DNA of 64,000 nt from Rhynchonema sp. JSB1_4. Its lineage: Eukaryota > Nematoda > Chromadorea > Monhysterida > Xyalidae. Below are positions 22,678 to 34,219 of the stretch, one piece after another. Under the pieces are notes generated by a model, which worked only from the letters and a program-made list of their open reading frames with translations, was not told the origin of the DNA and ran no database searches. The DNA is taken from NCBI GenBank assembly GCA_030248065.1, contig JASAMV010003913.1, positions 1-64,000 on the forward strand, given 5' to 3'. Within the stretch, counting starts at the first letter, position 1, and every line of letters starts with the position of its first letter. The position numbers and the translations under genes are program-made.

Positions 22678-25600
22678 GTACATACATATGTAGGTGTGAT
22701 TATTCGATGGGGGCGAATTGTCGAAAGCGCACACACGAACGGAGTTTTATTTGCTTGATATAATTAAAAAGCTCAAAAAGCTCCGGTATTTTTTTGAACC
22801 AAAGCGATGCATCGCTTCACACAATGAGCAGACATTTTACATCCTTGGATCCGGTTTCGCCATCCGTTCATTGATAGAATGGTGCGAATTGCAGAGAATC
22901 TCAAGCATCAATCAGCGGTGATCAACACGATTTTGCCGGAGAACGACGAATTGAAAGTGTCATCCGACGGGCGACAATCGACTTACGGCAGCAGCAGTCC
23001 AGCGCCTCGCTGGAAGTCGCAGCGCAACGACTCCGTCCTGCACGACAGCGATACTGAACCGATGTCACCAACAAGTTGGTGCAAAATGTATTACATCTAC
23101 CCACTCTCTCACACACAAGCATGGGCTGTTCTATCGCATATTCGCATATCTGTTCTCACTTACTTCAACAATTTCTGAGCGCACGCAAGCACAAGTTTTG
23201 TCCTGAAGCTGAAAGGCATTCGCACAAAATATGCAGTTTTCCACACGTTGCGCTGTAACTTACTATCACACTCACATTATTTCCGTGCTTTTTAACATTT
23301 TTTTATTTCAGGGCCGCGCAACACAGCGATGCTGCTCTTGATCGGGCTGACAGAGTTTCGTTTCATATCTCTGGATAAGAAGGAGACGTTACTGGTAAAG
23401 AAGTTATCTGACGTTTGTCGCGTGATGAAGGTTTGTGTAACTCCAGTCATACAAATTTTTTCTGACAAAACGCTGATATTTTTTTCAGCCAGTTGGAACT
23501 CTGCAATTTACAGGCTCAAACCAAACCCGACCATGTCGGATTCTTGTGTCCGTCGGCGGGTTATGATTTCTACGTGTGCTACATCCTCAAATGCGAAAAT
23601 CGCGAAATTGTCAGTTTCTACAACCTTGTTGTTGTTTATTCATTCCAAAATGCTACGCCATTTGTTCAGGCCGAAACGGTGGTGCAAAGTATGAAATGCG
23701 CGTTCATTAACGCAAAGTCGTCTGCAAAAAATCAACTTGCAGCACAGAATGAAACATCAGTCAGCAACGAGCCAGAACATCTGGAGCAGCACTCGTGCGT
23801 CGCATGTCCCATGGAACAATTCTCGCAGCTCTGTCGCGAGCTTGAAGGTGTTGCACAACGGGTGGCCAAAAAATGCTCACTTGCTTGCTTGTACATCTAC
23901 TGTGCATTTTATACCGTGGGTGTGATACCATTGAAACAAAAATGCCATGTGTCTCTTCGAAATAATGTAATACTTAGAACTTTTGAGGCCACGGCCTGAC
24001 TGTCCTTGCAGGCTACAACCCACATCAGATTTATGAGACAATTTTGACGAAAATTGGCTTTCTCAGCGCTGATCAGCAGGAGCAAGTGCTGCTTCAATAC
24101 AAAGTTAGTAGGTATGCAGAATGGGTGCATCCACACTTTTATTTGTGGCGAAGCAACTATGCCACCAGACCAGATACACAGCAATGCTAAATTTCCCCAC
24201 AGGAAACAGAGCATCGGCGTTTACAGCAATTGCCAGAAGAAAGCGATTCGCCGGGTTGGGTGCTCTTTCACACACGAACGATATCATTTTTGTGTCTTTG
24301 GGGTGCGATCCTTTACTTTCTCACAGACGACAGCACCTCGCTGCGCAACACACACAATCGCAATGTGATACTGATGGCGTCGTTGAGGGAAATGTGTGAA
24401 ACATTACAAGCACAACATGAGGCTCTTTTGGGCAACAGCGCGTTGGAATCGGAGGTGAGCAGTTGTAGTGTAGTGAAGCAACTTTTCGCTCACCCTTTAC
24501 ATACATGATATTCAGCTATTCCTGCTGCATGGTCCGGTCAGCGAGCACACAGTCAAACGTCAACGATCGCTGAGCGGTGATGTGAACCGAAAACTGTCCG
24601 AATTCGGCACATTCGCAAAGAAATCGCTCAGCAGCTCGATCGGCGTATGTTGCTGAATTTAGAGTACTGGGTTGTATATTGATTTCGCATCTGCAAAACA
24701 CAAGCCAGACTTTATTGCTGACATTAGGGTTGATTTTGGTTCGAAATGTTTTTGCGGAAGTTATGTACACGGGTTCACCCATCCATGAAACATCAGTCAG
24801 CAGGCGCTCTCGGTGCCCTACACGTATAACACTACGAGGGTCATACAGTCGTTGCAAACGTGGCTGACTGCAACAGCACGCAGGGATGTCTTGTTGTGAT
24901 GCCACATCAAAAGTCAAAGCAAATTCTGGCACCAGTAAAAGTGTGCGTGCGCACCGTCCGTCCCTGGTTTAGAGGCCTGTGATTTTGTTTCAGCGCAAAT
25001 TGAGTCTCGGGGGAATCGAGGACGACCATCAGAATCAGAATGTAAGTCGCTAAAGTCTTGCTGAGTGCGTGTTCCTCTGTTGCACTGAAATCACGAGTGA
25101 ACTGTAATATTCGGGTCGGGCATGCATCGCTCTGTCCACATGCAACATCATCAACTGCTTTTAGGTTTGTCAATGAACCATATCAATACGCACACCATAA
25201 ACATCACGCGCCCGTTATGTGCCCGCTCAGTTTTTATGCTGGGAATGAAGAAAAGTGAAAAGGGTTGGGTGCAGATACCCGGGGGCAGGGGTGCAGCACT
25301 GAAGTCCGTCGCTCAGACTTGGACCTTGAACTGCGCGTTCCGTGGACACGAGGTTATAGACACAGTATACAGTACCTACATACATAGGTATAGGTAACAC
25401 ATGTATACTAACCTTGCCAGTGCACCTTGACAAGGGATTACAAAAATTACCGCTAGTTCCTTTCCCTGCACTCTCCGGTGCCATGTCAGCGCAGCGGGTC
25501 GGAAGCTGTATGTCTCTAATCGCAATTCTCTGTATGTACATATGTAGTTGATGTAAATGGCCCTTGTGCACATGCCCATGCAGTACGCAAGTTTCTGCTT

Positions 25601-28600
25601 TGCCTCTATCGTGTCTGCTTGACAGCGTGCAACAGGGTTCTGTACGTACAAGTCAGTCTTCCTTTGTTTTTATTACCTTTGCCGTAATCTGTTCGATATT
25701 GACCATGCACAGACAAAACCTTTAAAGTTTATCCGATGCCTTTGCATCACATGTAAGTTGTTTCCAAATTGACTATATCAGCAGCAACTTTGTCAACTAA
25801 AATTTGGAACTGCCATGTTCAAAACAAAAACAGCCACAAGAACGGTTCGTACACCTGGGGTAACCGTGCGTACAGTGAAATCTGCCGAAACCCAACACCC
25901 ACCCGCCCGCCCACTGCACCACCTCACGTGTTCAGGCACATAGGCATCAAGTAGCGACATAATCTATTTTAGTGCCTCGTTCCGCTCAGCTTTGGAACTC
26001 ACATCACGCGAGTCCAGCACACGCATGCAATTCACATGGTCCCTTGTTTTGAGGTTCCTGCGCATTATTTGTCTCCAAAACAAAGTTGTTGGCTCGTTGG
26101 CCGTTCAATTGCACGGAATTTATTCATGTAAAGTTCTTTTCTACATCGCCAGATGCATATTCGCTTTCATAGTCTCCTGAGGTACGCAGATTATACGCTG
26201 GTATGTAACTCTTGCAAGATACGTATTATACATACAATACTTTTCATAGGTGCAGCTACACGAGCTAAGAGGTTTCCTTTCATTCTGATCCTTGGAAACT
26301 GTTCATCTTCCTTGCGTGCTGCATGTGCATACTAACTATGAAACGGTACTGCATTGCATTAGCTGGCATTATGTTCATTCGGGCATCAGCCGAGTGGGAA
26401 CCTGTACTTTGCGAATGAATCCGCTCGAACGGAAAAAGAAGTGTTTCATTTTTAAAGAAACAATATTTTGTGACTATGGAGAAACTTGGCCAGAAATTCG
26501 TGAATAAAACGCAAAAAATAGACATGTATATTGACAATTTGGACGAACCGCTTAAACGCGTACGGCACAGTTTGAAGACGAGTCAACGAAAGTTCAAGAC
26601 CACCTTCGATGAAATCGTCGCTCAAGTGAATATTTGTTCCGAATTTGATATGGCTTCATGATCCTGGTATTCCGGTAATACGCCCACTCAAGGGCGCAGC
26701 TGACCGACATGCTGATGTTCCAGGAATGAACTTTATAGTCACCTTGATGTATCAGACTACTGTCGATGTTTCAGTCGCAACAATCAGCGCACGAACTATT
26801 GTCTACGACACGCAGTCGTGAACGATCGGCGTCCACAGTCGAGTCGACGACACCACCACCGATCACAAGGTTTGTTGACATTCGGACATTCGTGGGCACT
26901 TTGAACTCGCCGATTGGTTTGACTTTGGCTTATCATCAACAACTTTGTTGGTTAATTTCACGTAACAAATAGACCAACCAGTGGCGTGCACAACGCCAAG
27001 TCACGTATGCGTATTGTTGGTGATCTGAGTTTTCACAGATGGGTGTCGCCATGTGGAAATCAAAGTCAAAATCAATTCCCTACCAATCCCGACCCCCGGT
27101 GCCAGCTGGCTGATGTTTCACACGATCATCACAGAGCACAAGGCGACGATCGTCGATCGCAGTCTCCGAGCACTCGCACCGAAATGGCACGTTGCCGTAG
27201 CAAGACATTAGGTGAAATACATCAGCAATCATTCGAGGACGCCAACAAGGCAACAACGCCCGCCAAAAAAGTGTTCGTTGGCTTTTCTGATGTTTGATTT
27301 CGCGTTTATGTTAACGCATAATCTTATCGCCCTTTGGTTTTTAATTTTTGCCGTGCTTTCTATACACCTGTCAGGCTATCACTGGTCGGTCAGCCTATTT
27401 TAGTCTACTTTCAAAATCAAAGGTCTGCGGTTCATTAGATCCTGTGTCGCTGCGTGTGTGATTAATTTGCTCGTTAATCTGACTGAACTCAGTCTGAGCG
27501 CTGGCTAGTGTTTTGCGAACAACTAGGCACGTCGTTTACAATTATGAGCACGCTGTTTTTATACATAGTTTTACCAAGAAGCTGCTGAATAAAGTTGAGA
27601 TAATGTATGTATGTCAAGGAAAGCACAAAATACAGACACCTCCAGGTGGAAATCCGCCGCTCATGCGCAACTCCAGTACACCTGCCCATAGGAGGTAAAT
27701 TTAAATCATCTTCACCACAAAACAGTCCGCCATTTTACTGTCGTGTGGCATTTCACAGGAACATGCAGCTTTCGAATCTTCGTCCGACCCAACTGATGCA
27801 TTTCAGTTTCAACAAGTTTGTGGACATGCGCGCAGTGAACAGCACTCCGGGTACACCATCATGGGCGGCCAAAGATCAACGACACACATACTTTGACTAC
27901 ACATCACAGTCCACCGGGGGCAAACAGCGACGGGGCATGCCGGCCCGGGCCCAGTCCACGCAACAATGGTCGACAACACAAGCTGCTAGAGGTACGCTGA
28001 CTGACGAGGCACTGGTGCACCACTCGTCGATGAATAAGTTCTAGCCGGAGATGAAAACTCTAGGTCGAATATCAACTTTGGGCGGACACGGACATTGCAT
28101 CCGCTTGCGGTGTGCAGTTTGTTCGTTTTTGAGGAGTATCCATAGAATTGATGAGCATTGTTTTGACCAGCGTAAAAGTGGTTTTTAGGGGCAAAGGGTA
28201 CCTCTCTGAAACGTGTTCATCAAATAAACCAATTCAGGTCAGCCAATGTCGTGGCGCAAGGTGATCTTCAGTCGCGTCAGTGGTGGTTCAACACCGATCA
28301 CCAAACAATTGAATGCATCACTCACATCGTTGGGATTGCCCAGTGCGAACACACCACCCGTGTTTAGGAGACGATTCAGTGTCGAAGGTGCGGGGTAGGA
28401 ACGATCTATGATGTTGGATGTGTTTCTACCGTCATAAAATCAGTTGTTTCAGCATGTTTTTGGAGTCACGAGTGCTGACGATGACCCAGTGCACTTCGCG
28501 TCCGTGAAAACGAGTAGAGACGGACAGATTAAAAACAAGCTGCACAAAAAATTACAGCTTCGCGTAAGAGCTCGGAATCGTCAGTTACGTCCAAACCCGA

Positions 28601-31600
28601 TCAAATAACATCCAATGAAACATCAGTGAGCAACAGCGACGACCGATCCGCGTATCGCTATCTGTGGCGCAAGGCAATCATGCAGCAGATACTGGACAAC
28701 AGAATGATACTGCAGAAGAAAATGAAAGGTTGCACAGGCTGGCTGATGTGTCATTAAATAAACTTACTATTTGTTGCAGAAGAAGAACTGGAGAAACTGG
28801 AACGCCTCAAACTGAACTACGACGAAATGGTGCCCTGTGCTGATGACGTCATCCGGCCGATGTGGGACTCGTTGTTGGCGACGGGTATGACCAACAGACT
28901 CGACTCGGTCACACTCTATGAATCGGTCAGGTACGTGCACTGCAGTGTGTGCTGGCTTGGTGCACCGTTCTGTGGAAACGAAATGGGCACAAAACTCGTT
29001 GCCCAATCCACTCATTGTCACATCAGTGCGTTGTGTGTGCGTGCACAATCTCGTGTGTCCTCCTCTGGACCAAACTTTGTGCGTTTGCACAAATAGTGAC
29101 GTTTTACATCGCAGCATAAATCCGTTTTGTGCGTGTTTTGGAATCCCAACCGGTGCTTTCACCTCACACTGATCAGGATTGGGTAAAAAAAACTTAAAAT
29201 TTAAAAATTTCGACAATTTTCACATTGAGAACCGAAATTTTGTGGTCCGGAATAAAAAATAAATCTTAAAAAATTTTTAAAAATTTAAAAAAAGTTAAAA
29301 ACAGTTCGATAATAAAATTTTTTAATCCAACTCTCACACTGATGATGACGGGTGCACCGCCCGTCTGCGAGAACGCAAGTTGAAATGGGCAGCGAGCCTC
29401 TTGTTGCATACGTGGAATATGATAAGAATTAGTTCGCTGCATATATAATACGCTGACGTGTACCTTCTTTGGGATTGTCATCAGGTGCTACTGCCTTTGC
29501 AGATCAGGCGTTCCGCGCGATCTGCGTGCACGCGTGTGGCGAATGTTCATGCATCAGCACACTTACGATCGCACGAAACGGGCTTTGTTCGAACGCTACC
29601 AAACACCGACATTCTCGCAGCTGACCACACAATTGACGCCACATCAACACGCCATATTGATTGATTTAGGTGTGTGATTGCGTGCCATCGTGTCGTGACC
29701 GGTGTCAAGCTTGGCGTTGATCGGATTGCATCGTATCTGGCAACATCGTGCCATTGCGTCAACAGTTTGATGCGATCCGCCCCAGACAAACTAACGAGAC
29801 GATATGTACAATCAGCTCGTTGTCTGTTTTTGTCACGTGGCCATTTGGTGCGTTTGCACTGAGGATGACCTGGTGCACCGGCCGTCTGCGAGTACAGATC
29901 GAAACGGGTAAACAAAAACAAGCTGCACAACGCATATCAGCCCCCATTAATGCTCGCTGTCGTCAAGATGCCCATCAAGACTGAGTTTTGTAAATGTTCT
30001 GCAATCTGGCAGATGTACCATACATTTTCAGGCCGCACTTTCCCGAACCATCCATATTTCCAACAACACCTCGGTCCGGGCCAACTGTCGCTGTACAACA
30101 TTCTCAAAGCGTATTCGCTACACGATCCGGATGTCGGATATTGTCAGGGGTTGAGCTTCATTGCTGGTGCACTCCTGCTGCATGTAAGCGTCAAATGGAA
30201 AAACATGTTTCGGCTCATTGTCGTCAACACAAGCCGTCGATATTCGTGCAAATGCAGACTGACAGCGAGCCCCAGCGTTTGGCCACTCTCTGATGTTGGC
30301 CATCATCTACCGCGCGCCCGAAATAGCATTTGAAATATTTTGTTTGAATCTCACTGCTATAAAATCTCACTCCACGTAAGGAGCTGTGGTGCTGCGACTT
30401 TTCCTTCTCCGTGTCTCCGCTCTCCGCTGGTAATAGAGAGCGGTCTTTGGGCTGACTTCAGCACTGCTTCTTTGCACTAAATTCGACGACTTGCGTCCAT
30501 GATGTTTGAATAAGACCGCACTTTTTGTGTGTTTTGTCGACACTTCGAAAGCAAAGAGACCGCAATACCGAAAGTTATGAGCACCTTGTTTAGACGAGCG
30601 AGGAGCAAACATTCAACATATTCGTCGATTTGATGTTCAAAATCGGCCTGCGCAAACAGTATCTGCCCGACATGTCTTTCTTACAGGTAGTGACAACCCT
30701 TTTTGACAGAAATGATCATTTTTCGATCTTAATTTTAGCATTTTCCAGATCGAGATGTACCAGCTGTCGCGATTGTTGCACGACCGACACCCTGATTTGC
30801 ATGAACATTTGGAGAACTACGAGATTCCGATGCTCTACGCCGCCCCCTGGTTCTTGACGCTGTTCGCGTCGACGTTCCCGCTCGGATTTGTGGCCAGGGT
30901 TTTCGGTGCGATTTGAAGGCTGTGTTCAAAATGAAAATGGTAACAACGGTAGTGAAGTGATCATGAAACATCACCCTGATGATTTGCAGATTGCATGTTC
31001 CTCAGCTGCAGCGTTGACGTCATCTTCAAGATCGCACTCGTTCTGCTCGGAATGCACAAAGAGTTGATCAAGCATTGCGACTCGTTTGAGACCATCAATG
31101 AGTTTCTCAAAACCACCTTGCCAGGTACGGCGGAGGAATAGAGTTGTTCTTGCCGATTCGTTAGAAAATGCGCGTGCAACACACTTTGCAGAAATGGGCA
31201 TCATTCAGACGGAGCGAATCTTCAACGAAGTGTTCGAACTGGACGTTAGTCGCGAACTGCTGGCCTATGAGGTGAGAGTACAAGGTCACGGATAATGTCT
31301 TTGATTTGGGATCAAATCTAAGATCAAGTGTGTGGTTTCCTTGGTGGCGGCGCAGTGGTCCGATTGACCAAAGGACCTGGGTTTGAGTCCCAGTTGGAGC
31401 CCTCAGTTTTTTTGGTTTGTACGTGCGCTCCCGTTTCCATAATCAACTGTTCTGTTCGATACGCAGGTGGAGTATCACGTTCTGCAAGAGGAGATGCTGA
31501 GTCGACGAGAGACACTGGACGAGCCGGTGGAGGAGCAGCGGCAGATCGGTGAAGAACAAAGCTTGCTCAGTCGCATGGAAAGTCTGGAACGGGAGAATAA

Positions 31601-31754
31601 AATGTTGAGAGAAAAGGTAGGTGGACGAGACAGTCCTTGTCGGTGACATCACAATACGTGAACAGTACAAACTAGGCGGTTTCTTCAGAACGCCGATCTC
31701 GAAGACAGACTGACAGAAATGCGAGCAAAGTTGCCAAAAGATATAAAACCGTGA
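21053..31754 (+). CDS. Rab GTPase-activating protein, TBC1D1/TBC1D4 (AS160) family
   Basis: Plus-strand gene from ATG at 21053 to stop at 31752-31754. Exons read by eye: 21053-21145, 21348-21474, 21629-21813, 22158-22262, 22539-22677, 22895-23074, 23312-23430, 23489-23609, 23670-23847, 24012-24103, 24203-24254, 24327-24454, 24516-24644, then a less certain linker (24804-24900, 26775-26869, 27140-27290, 27637-27696), 27759-27991, 28238-28387, 28558-28728, 28780-28930, 29503-29669, 30032-30183, 30594-30686, 30749-30905, 30990-31134, 31192-31271, 31467-31616, 31689-31754. Two PTB domains precede a linker and a C-terminal TBC domain with a coiled-coil tail, the exact architecture of TBC1D1/TBC1D4. 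These proteins stimulate GTP hydrolysis by vesicle Rabs (Rab8/10/14 in mammals) and are controlled by Akt/AMPK phosphorylation. Most joints are in phase; 23430/23489 is not. The insect orthologue is pollux; the nematode gene name is not assigned here. Confidence 0.92.
22895..23847 (+). CDS. Rab-GAP: serine-rich spacer and second PTB domain exons
   Basis: Exon 22895-23074 encodes a Ser-rich spacer ([33 protein letters not shown]) of the type that carries phospho-sites. Exons 23312-23430, 23489-23609 and 23670-23847 form the second [25 protein letters not shown], then KPDHVGFLC…[11 protein letters not shown], then [13 protein letters not shown]…[20 protein letters not shown]. The conserved D-H-x-G-F, Y-x-C-Y-(V/I)-(F/L)-x-C and C-x-x-C-P-M signatures of the family are all present. 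The intron at 23610-23669 is only 60 bp, unusually short for this gene. Confidence 0.85.
24012..28387 (+). CDS. Rab-GAP: linker exons between PTB and TBC domains
   Basis: Exons 24012-24103 ([30 protein letters not shown]), 24203-24254, 24327-24454 ([24 protein letters not shown]) and 24516-24644 ([30 protein letters not shown]) follow the family order. RQRSLSG fits a basophilic kinase site, as at the Akt sites of AS160, but I infer this only from the motif. Exons 26775-26869, 27759-27991 and 28238-28387 ([13 protein letters not shown]…FRRRFSVEG) continue the linker. The stretch 24645-27630 is the least certain part of the gene; exon borders there could be wrong. Confidence 0.65.
26475..26661 (+). 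CDS. Small open frame of unknown function inside a Rab-GAP intron
   Basis: A 61-63 codon frame beginning [36 protein letters not shown] and ending at a stop at 26659-26661. Its composition (charged, amphipathic, no low complexity) looks more protein-like than its surroundings, and it could be an optional exon, a nested gene or a chance frame. I recognise no domain. There is no promoter or polyadenylation evidence. Confidence 0.3.
28558..31134 (+). CDS. Rab-GAP: catalytic TBC domain exons
   Basis: 28558-28728 gives [20 protein letters not shown], 28780-28930 gives [16 protein letters not shown]…MWDSLL, the pre-TBC segment. 29503-29669 ([18 protein letters not shown]…[12 protein letters not shown]) contains the catalytic arginine-finger motif area (GVP-R…R-x-x-x-W). 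30032-30183 gives [50 protein letters not shown], including the glutamine finger in YCQG. 30594-30686 ([18 protein letters not shown]), 30749-30905 ([50 protein letters not shown]) and 30990-31134 complete it. Both finger residues are intact, so the GAP is predicted active. Confidence 0.93.
31192..31754 (+). CDS. Rab-GAP: C-terminal helices and coiled coil, stop
   Basis: Exons 31192-31271 ([26 protein letters not shown]), 31467-31616 ([17 protein letters not shown]…[19 protein letters not shown]) and 31689-31754 ([21 protein letters not shown], stop). The [10 protein letters not shown] segment is a family signature and the end is a short heptad coiled coil. The vertebrate proteins are longer here. 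Confidence 0.88.
31343..31402 (+). repeat. tRNA-like sequence (possible SINE head) in a Rab-GAP intron
   Basis: A box-like GGCGCAGTGG and a clean T-arm, CTGGGTTTGAGTCCCAG, whose five-base stem is perfect. The element is about 60 bp, too short for a whole tRNA, lacks a usable anticodon stem and is followed by TCAGTTTTTTTGGTTTG. The other tRNA-like sequence in the window (36696) is also followed by a run of T then GG and T's, which hints at a tRNA-derived SINE family. Confidence 0.5.
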
Positions 31755-31950
31755 TACGATACAATGTTGTTATCCCTAATTTTTTTGTGACACCCTTTGC
31801 TGTTTGACCACATTTTTCGCCCCCCTTTCCTTTCATATCATTTGCTCCATTGCTACAAGCGTGATACTGCGATACAAACTACTATTTTTGTATCGGAGCT
31901 AGCATGGTAATGCTGAGCGACATTATGGTTTATTCCCTGTGCGCGAGAAG

Positions 31951-31956
31951 AATAAA
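31951..31956 (+). terminator. Candidate polyadenylation signal AATAAA for the Rab-GAP gene
   Basis: AATAAA about 195 bases after the stop codon, followed by a T-rich stretch. It is the first canonical signal downstream on this strand. Confidence 0.45.
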
Positions 31957-32560
31957 TTTTTAATCGCGCAGTATTAACAGGTGTTTACCTAAAACGCCTA
32001 AACTTGTACGCACGATATACATACTCTCTCGTTCCATTGGAGTGATTTCAGCACTCCGCGGAGTGTTAAAAACGAGCAATACCCGCCGGAGTGTTTTGAT
32101 CACTCCAAGGAGTGCTTAGGACCACTCCGAATCGGGAGTGGTTTGGCCGGCGCGGAGTGCTTTCGACAGCGGGTGATAAAACACTGCTGCGGAGTGTTTT
32201 CTTTTGTTCTGTTCTTGAAAATAATTCAGGTCAGAAAGCGATAACAAATAGCAAAATCAATGCAGAATTTTATTCGAGATAACCACACAACAACAACTAT
32301 CCCATAATCCATGTTATAATCCTGTGATATTCATATTCCTAAGCACAAGAGTTTGACGAAAAAGAAAAAATAGTGCTGCACAAGAAACAAGCAAGCAAAC
32401 TCATTGCTTAAAAACAAAAAGCAAGCATGAGATTCAGACTGTTCATTTGGCTCTTGACTTTCGGGTCCACCCCCAGAGTCATCATCATTGTTGTGTGTCG
32501 GGCCCGGCTGTGCTGAATTGAGATGCAAACTCAAATGTCGACGCCGACTGTTTTTTAATG

Positions 32561-32943
32561 CAATGTAGTTCCTTGGGAGGAGGGGTCCCCCTCGGGTACG
32601 TCTGTTCCCCTTCCATGGTATGCCTACCCCCTGTTTCCCCTCCGGGCACGTCTGTTCCCCCAATTTTTGCCTAAAGTAGGCAAATTGTTACCTAAAATAG
32701 GCAAATTTAGGCTTAGGCATTTTTAGGCACGAAATGAGTGATTTCTAGGTCAATGTTGTCAAAAATCCACAAAATACCATCCATTTTTATTGAGAGTTTT
32801 TTCAAGGAGGGCAAAAATGGGTCAAATTTGCGACCTCGAAAAATGACTTTTCTCTAAATTTCGGTCTTCCCCCCTTGGTGGGTACGTCTGTTCCCCCTCC
32901 TTTTAAAAGAGGGTACCGCCCCTCCAGACCAGGAACTACACTG
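32561..32943. mobile_element. hAT MITE (CAGTGTAGTTCC family), 383 bp, 8-bp target duplication
   Basis: Inverted ends CAATGTAGTTCCTTGG and CCAGGAACTACACTG. The flanks are TTTTAATG and CTTTAATG, an 8-bp duplication with one difference. Subterminal copies of GGGTACGTCTGTTCCCC lie near both ends; the middle contains TTTAGGC/CCTAAA words shared with all other members of this group in the window. It is inserted into the TA-flanked transposon at 32016-33393. Confidence 0.85.
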
Positions 32944-32960
32944 CTTTAATGTGTACTTAC

Positions 32961-33111
32961 GTTTGCGTGGCTGGCCGTTTGCGCTCAACTGACCACACTT
33001 GTAATAATGTCTTGTTTGCCGAATTCTTTTTTTATGGGTCGTGAGATAATGATTGTTGAGACCAGACACAGCGGTGAAACGGTCCTTTCGACAGTAAGCG
33101 CAGTGCATCAT
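32961..33111 (-). CDS. C2H2-like zinc-finger exon inside a DNA transposon
   Basis: Minus-strand frame from ATG at 33111 to a strong donor (CAAAC|GTAAGTA) at 32960. It encodes MMHCAYCRKDRFTAVSGLNNHYLTTHKKR…, a single C-x2-C-x13-H-x4-H finger, one residue longer than the classic C2H2 spacing. A hAT MITE lies just past the donor, in the putative intron. The obvious next acceptor (AAAAAACAG, 32548) leads to a stop after a few codons, so the protein may end there or the gene may be broken. A DNA-binding finger in an element full of GGAGTG iterons suggests a transposon-encoded binding protein, which I infer rather than see. Confidence 0.5.
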
Positions 33112-33593
33112 TAGATAAAATCGCTAGAACACAAAATGCTGATAAACACGCAAAAGAAATAATTATAAAAAATAAAATTACTCAAAAATACTGCAAAATG
33201 GCGTAAAAAATTTGTTTTTCTCTTTATCGAGTGCTTTCGAAAGCGGAGTGTTTCACAATCACTCCAAAATCAGAGTGTTGGAGCTTAATCACTCCGCAGC
33301 GTGTTTAAAAAACTCCACGTAGTTTTTTTTCTGGGTTACTCCGCAGCGGAGTGTTTTGAATCACTCCGAATGGGACGAGAGAGTATGTTTATACACTATG
33401 CATGGACTCCCTCTGACGCGAGTGGTATTGTTGGCAACACGCAACTCTGAAAAAAATTCACATATTTTAGTATTGCTTTTATTTTCATGATCTTGGCTTG
33501 AGCTCACACGTTGTTTATTCAAGCTACCGACCAAGAACACTTTCAAACATACTAGGGTAGGAGTGCTATGTATACAAATGCGCGATTCTTGGG

Positions 33594-33770
33594 TGATCAG
33601 TGGTGTCGTTGAGAAATCGAAATTTTCCCATACCCAGCTCAATTTTCGGGGAAATTTCCCATACATACCCCCAAAAATTAATAATTTCCCATTACCAGGG
33701 AAGTTTCTCTGAAAAATGAAAAATTTCCAATACCAGAGGGCGGGATTTCTAAAAAATGACCCCAAAAATC
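33594..33770. mobile_element. Fragment of the CAGTGGTGTCG hAT MITE family
   Basis: Begins CAGTGGTGTCGTTGAGAAATC, nearly the same as the left end of the intact element at 45047-45451, followed by repeated ATTTCCCATACC words equivalent to the repeated ATACC words there. No right end with CACCACTG is visible, so the copy is truncated. Confidence 0.6.
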
Positions 33771-34123
33771 TTCTAAAAGTGCCAAAAATCGGGCTGAAAC
33801 GTGCTTAAAACAGGGTTTTCTTGCGGCAGCAAGCAATTCACATTTTTAGGCGAAAGATGGTTAATTCTTGTAGTAATGTCGTCAAATCATGTCGCCACTG
33901 TCGTCAGATCACATGTGCGCTTTCTCGCGCTCATTTGGGGCTCATGTATTATTGCTTGATATGACGAAAAGATTTGACGGCACTATTTGACAACTAAACT
34001 ATTGGTCGATTCTTGTGTAATAATTCCCATGTAAAGTTAGGTGTTTGAATTTTCTACAGTTTTCGTTTCAGAAAAAGGCCAGATTTTGTGTTTCGGAATG
34101 TCAATCGTGGTTTTTCTGAACAT

Positions 34124-34219
34124 GACAGGTCAACATGCCAGGGATACTGTACGAAAACATGCATAGTATAGGACAGGTCAACATGCCAGGGATACTGTAC
34201 GAAAACATACATAGTATAG
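34124..34219. repeat. Direct duplication, 48 bp x 2
   Basis: GACAGGTCAACATGCCAGGG…CATAGTATAG occurs twice in a row with one base different (GCATAG against ACATAG), period 48. Confidence 0.85.

Larger units (their letters stand above)
32016..33393. mobile_element. TA-flanked DNA transposon with GGAGTG/CACTCC iterons
   Basis: Ends are inverted over about 45 bp: the left starts TATACATACTCTCTCG and continues through GTTCCATTGGAGTGAT; the right, read in reverse, gives the same words with small differences. The motif GGAGTG or CACTCC occurs more than ten times near each end as subterminal iterons. The TA borders and CTCTCTCGTYCCAT ends resemble Tc1/mariner-type (Stowaway-like) elements. The interior holds a hAT MITE (32561-32943) and a zinc-finger-like open frame (32961-33111), but no transposase was found. 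Confidence 0.7.

Noticed and set aside
32331..32663. Second exon of the zinc-finger gene on the minus strand
   Set aside because: With the good donor at 32960 and acceptor at 32548 the frame closes after a few codons; the longer frame there needs a different phase.
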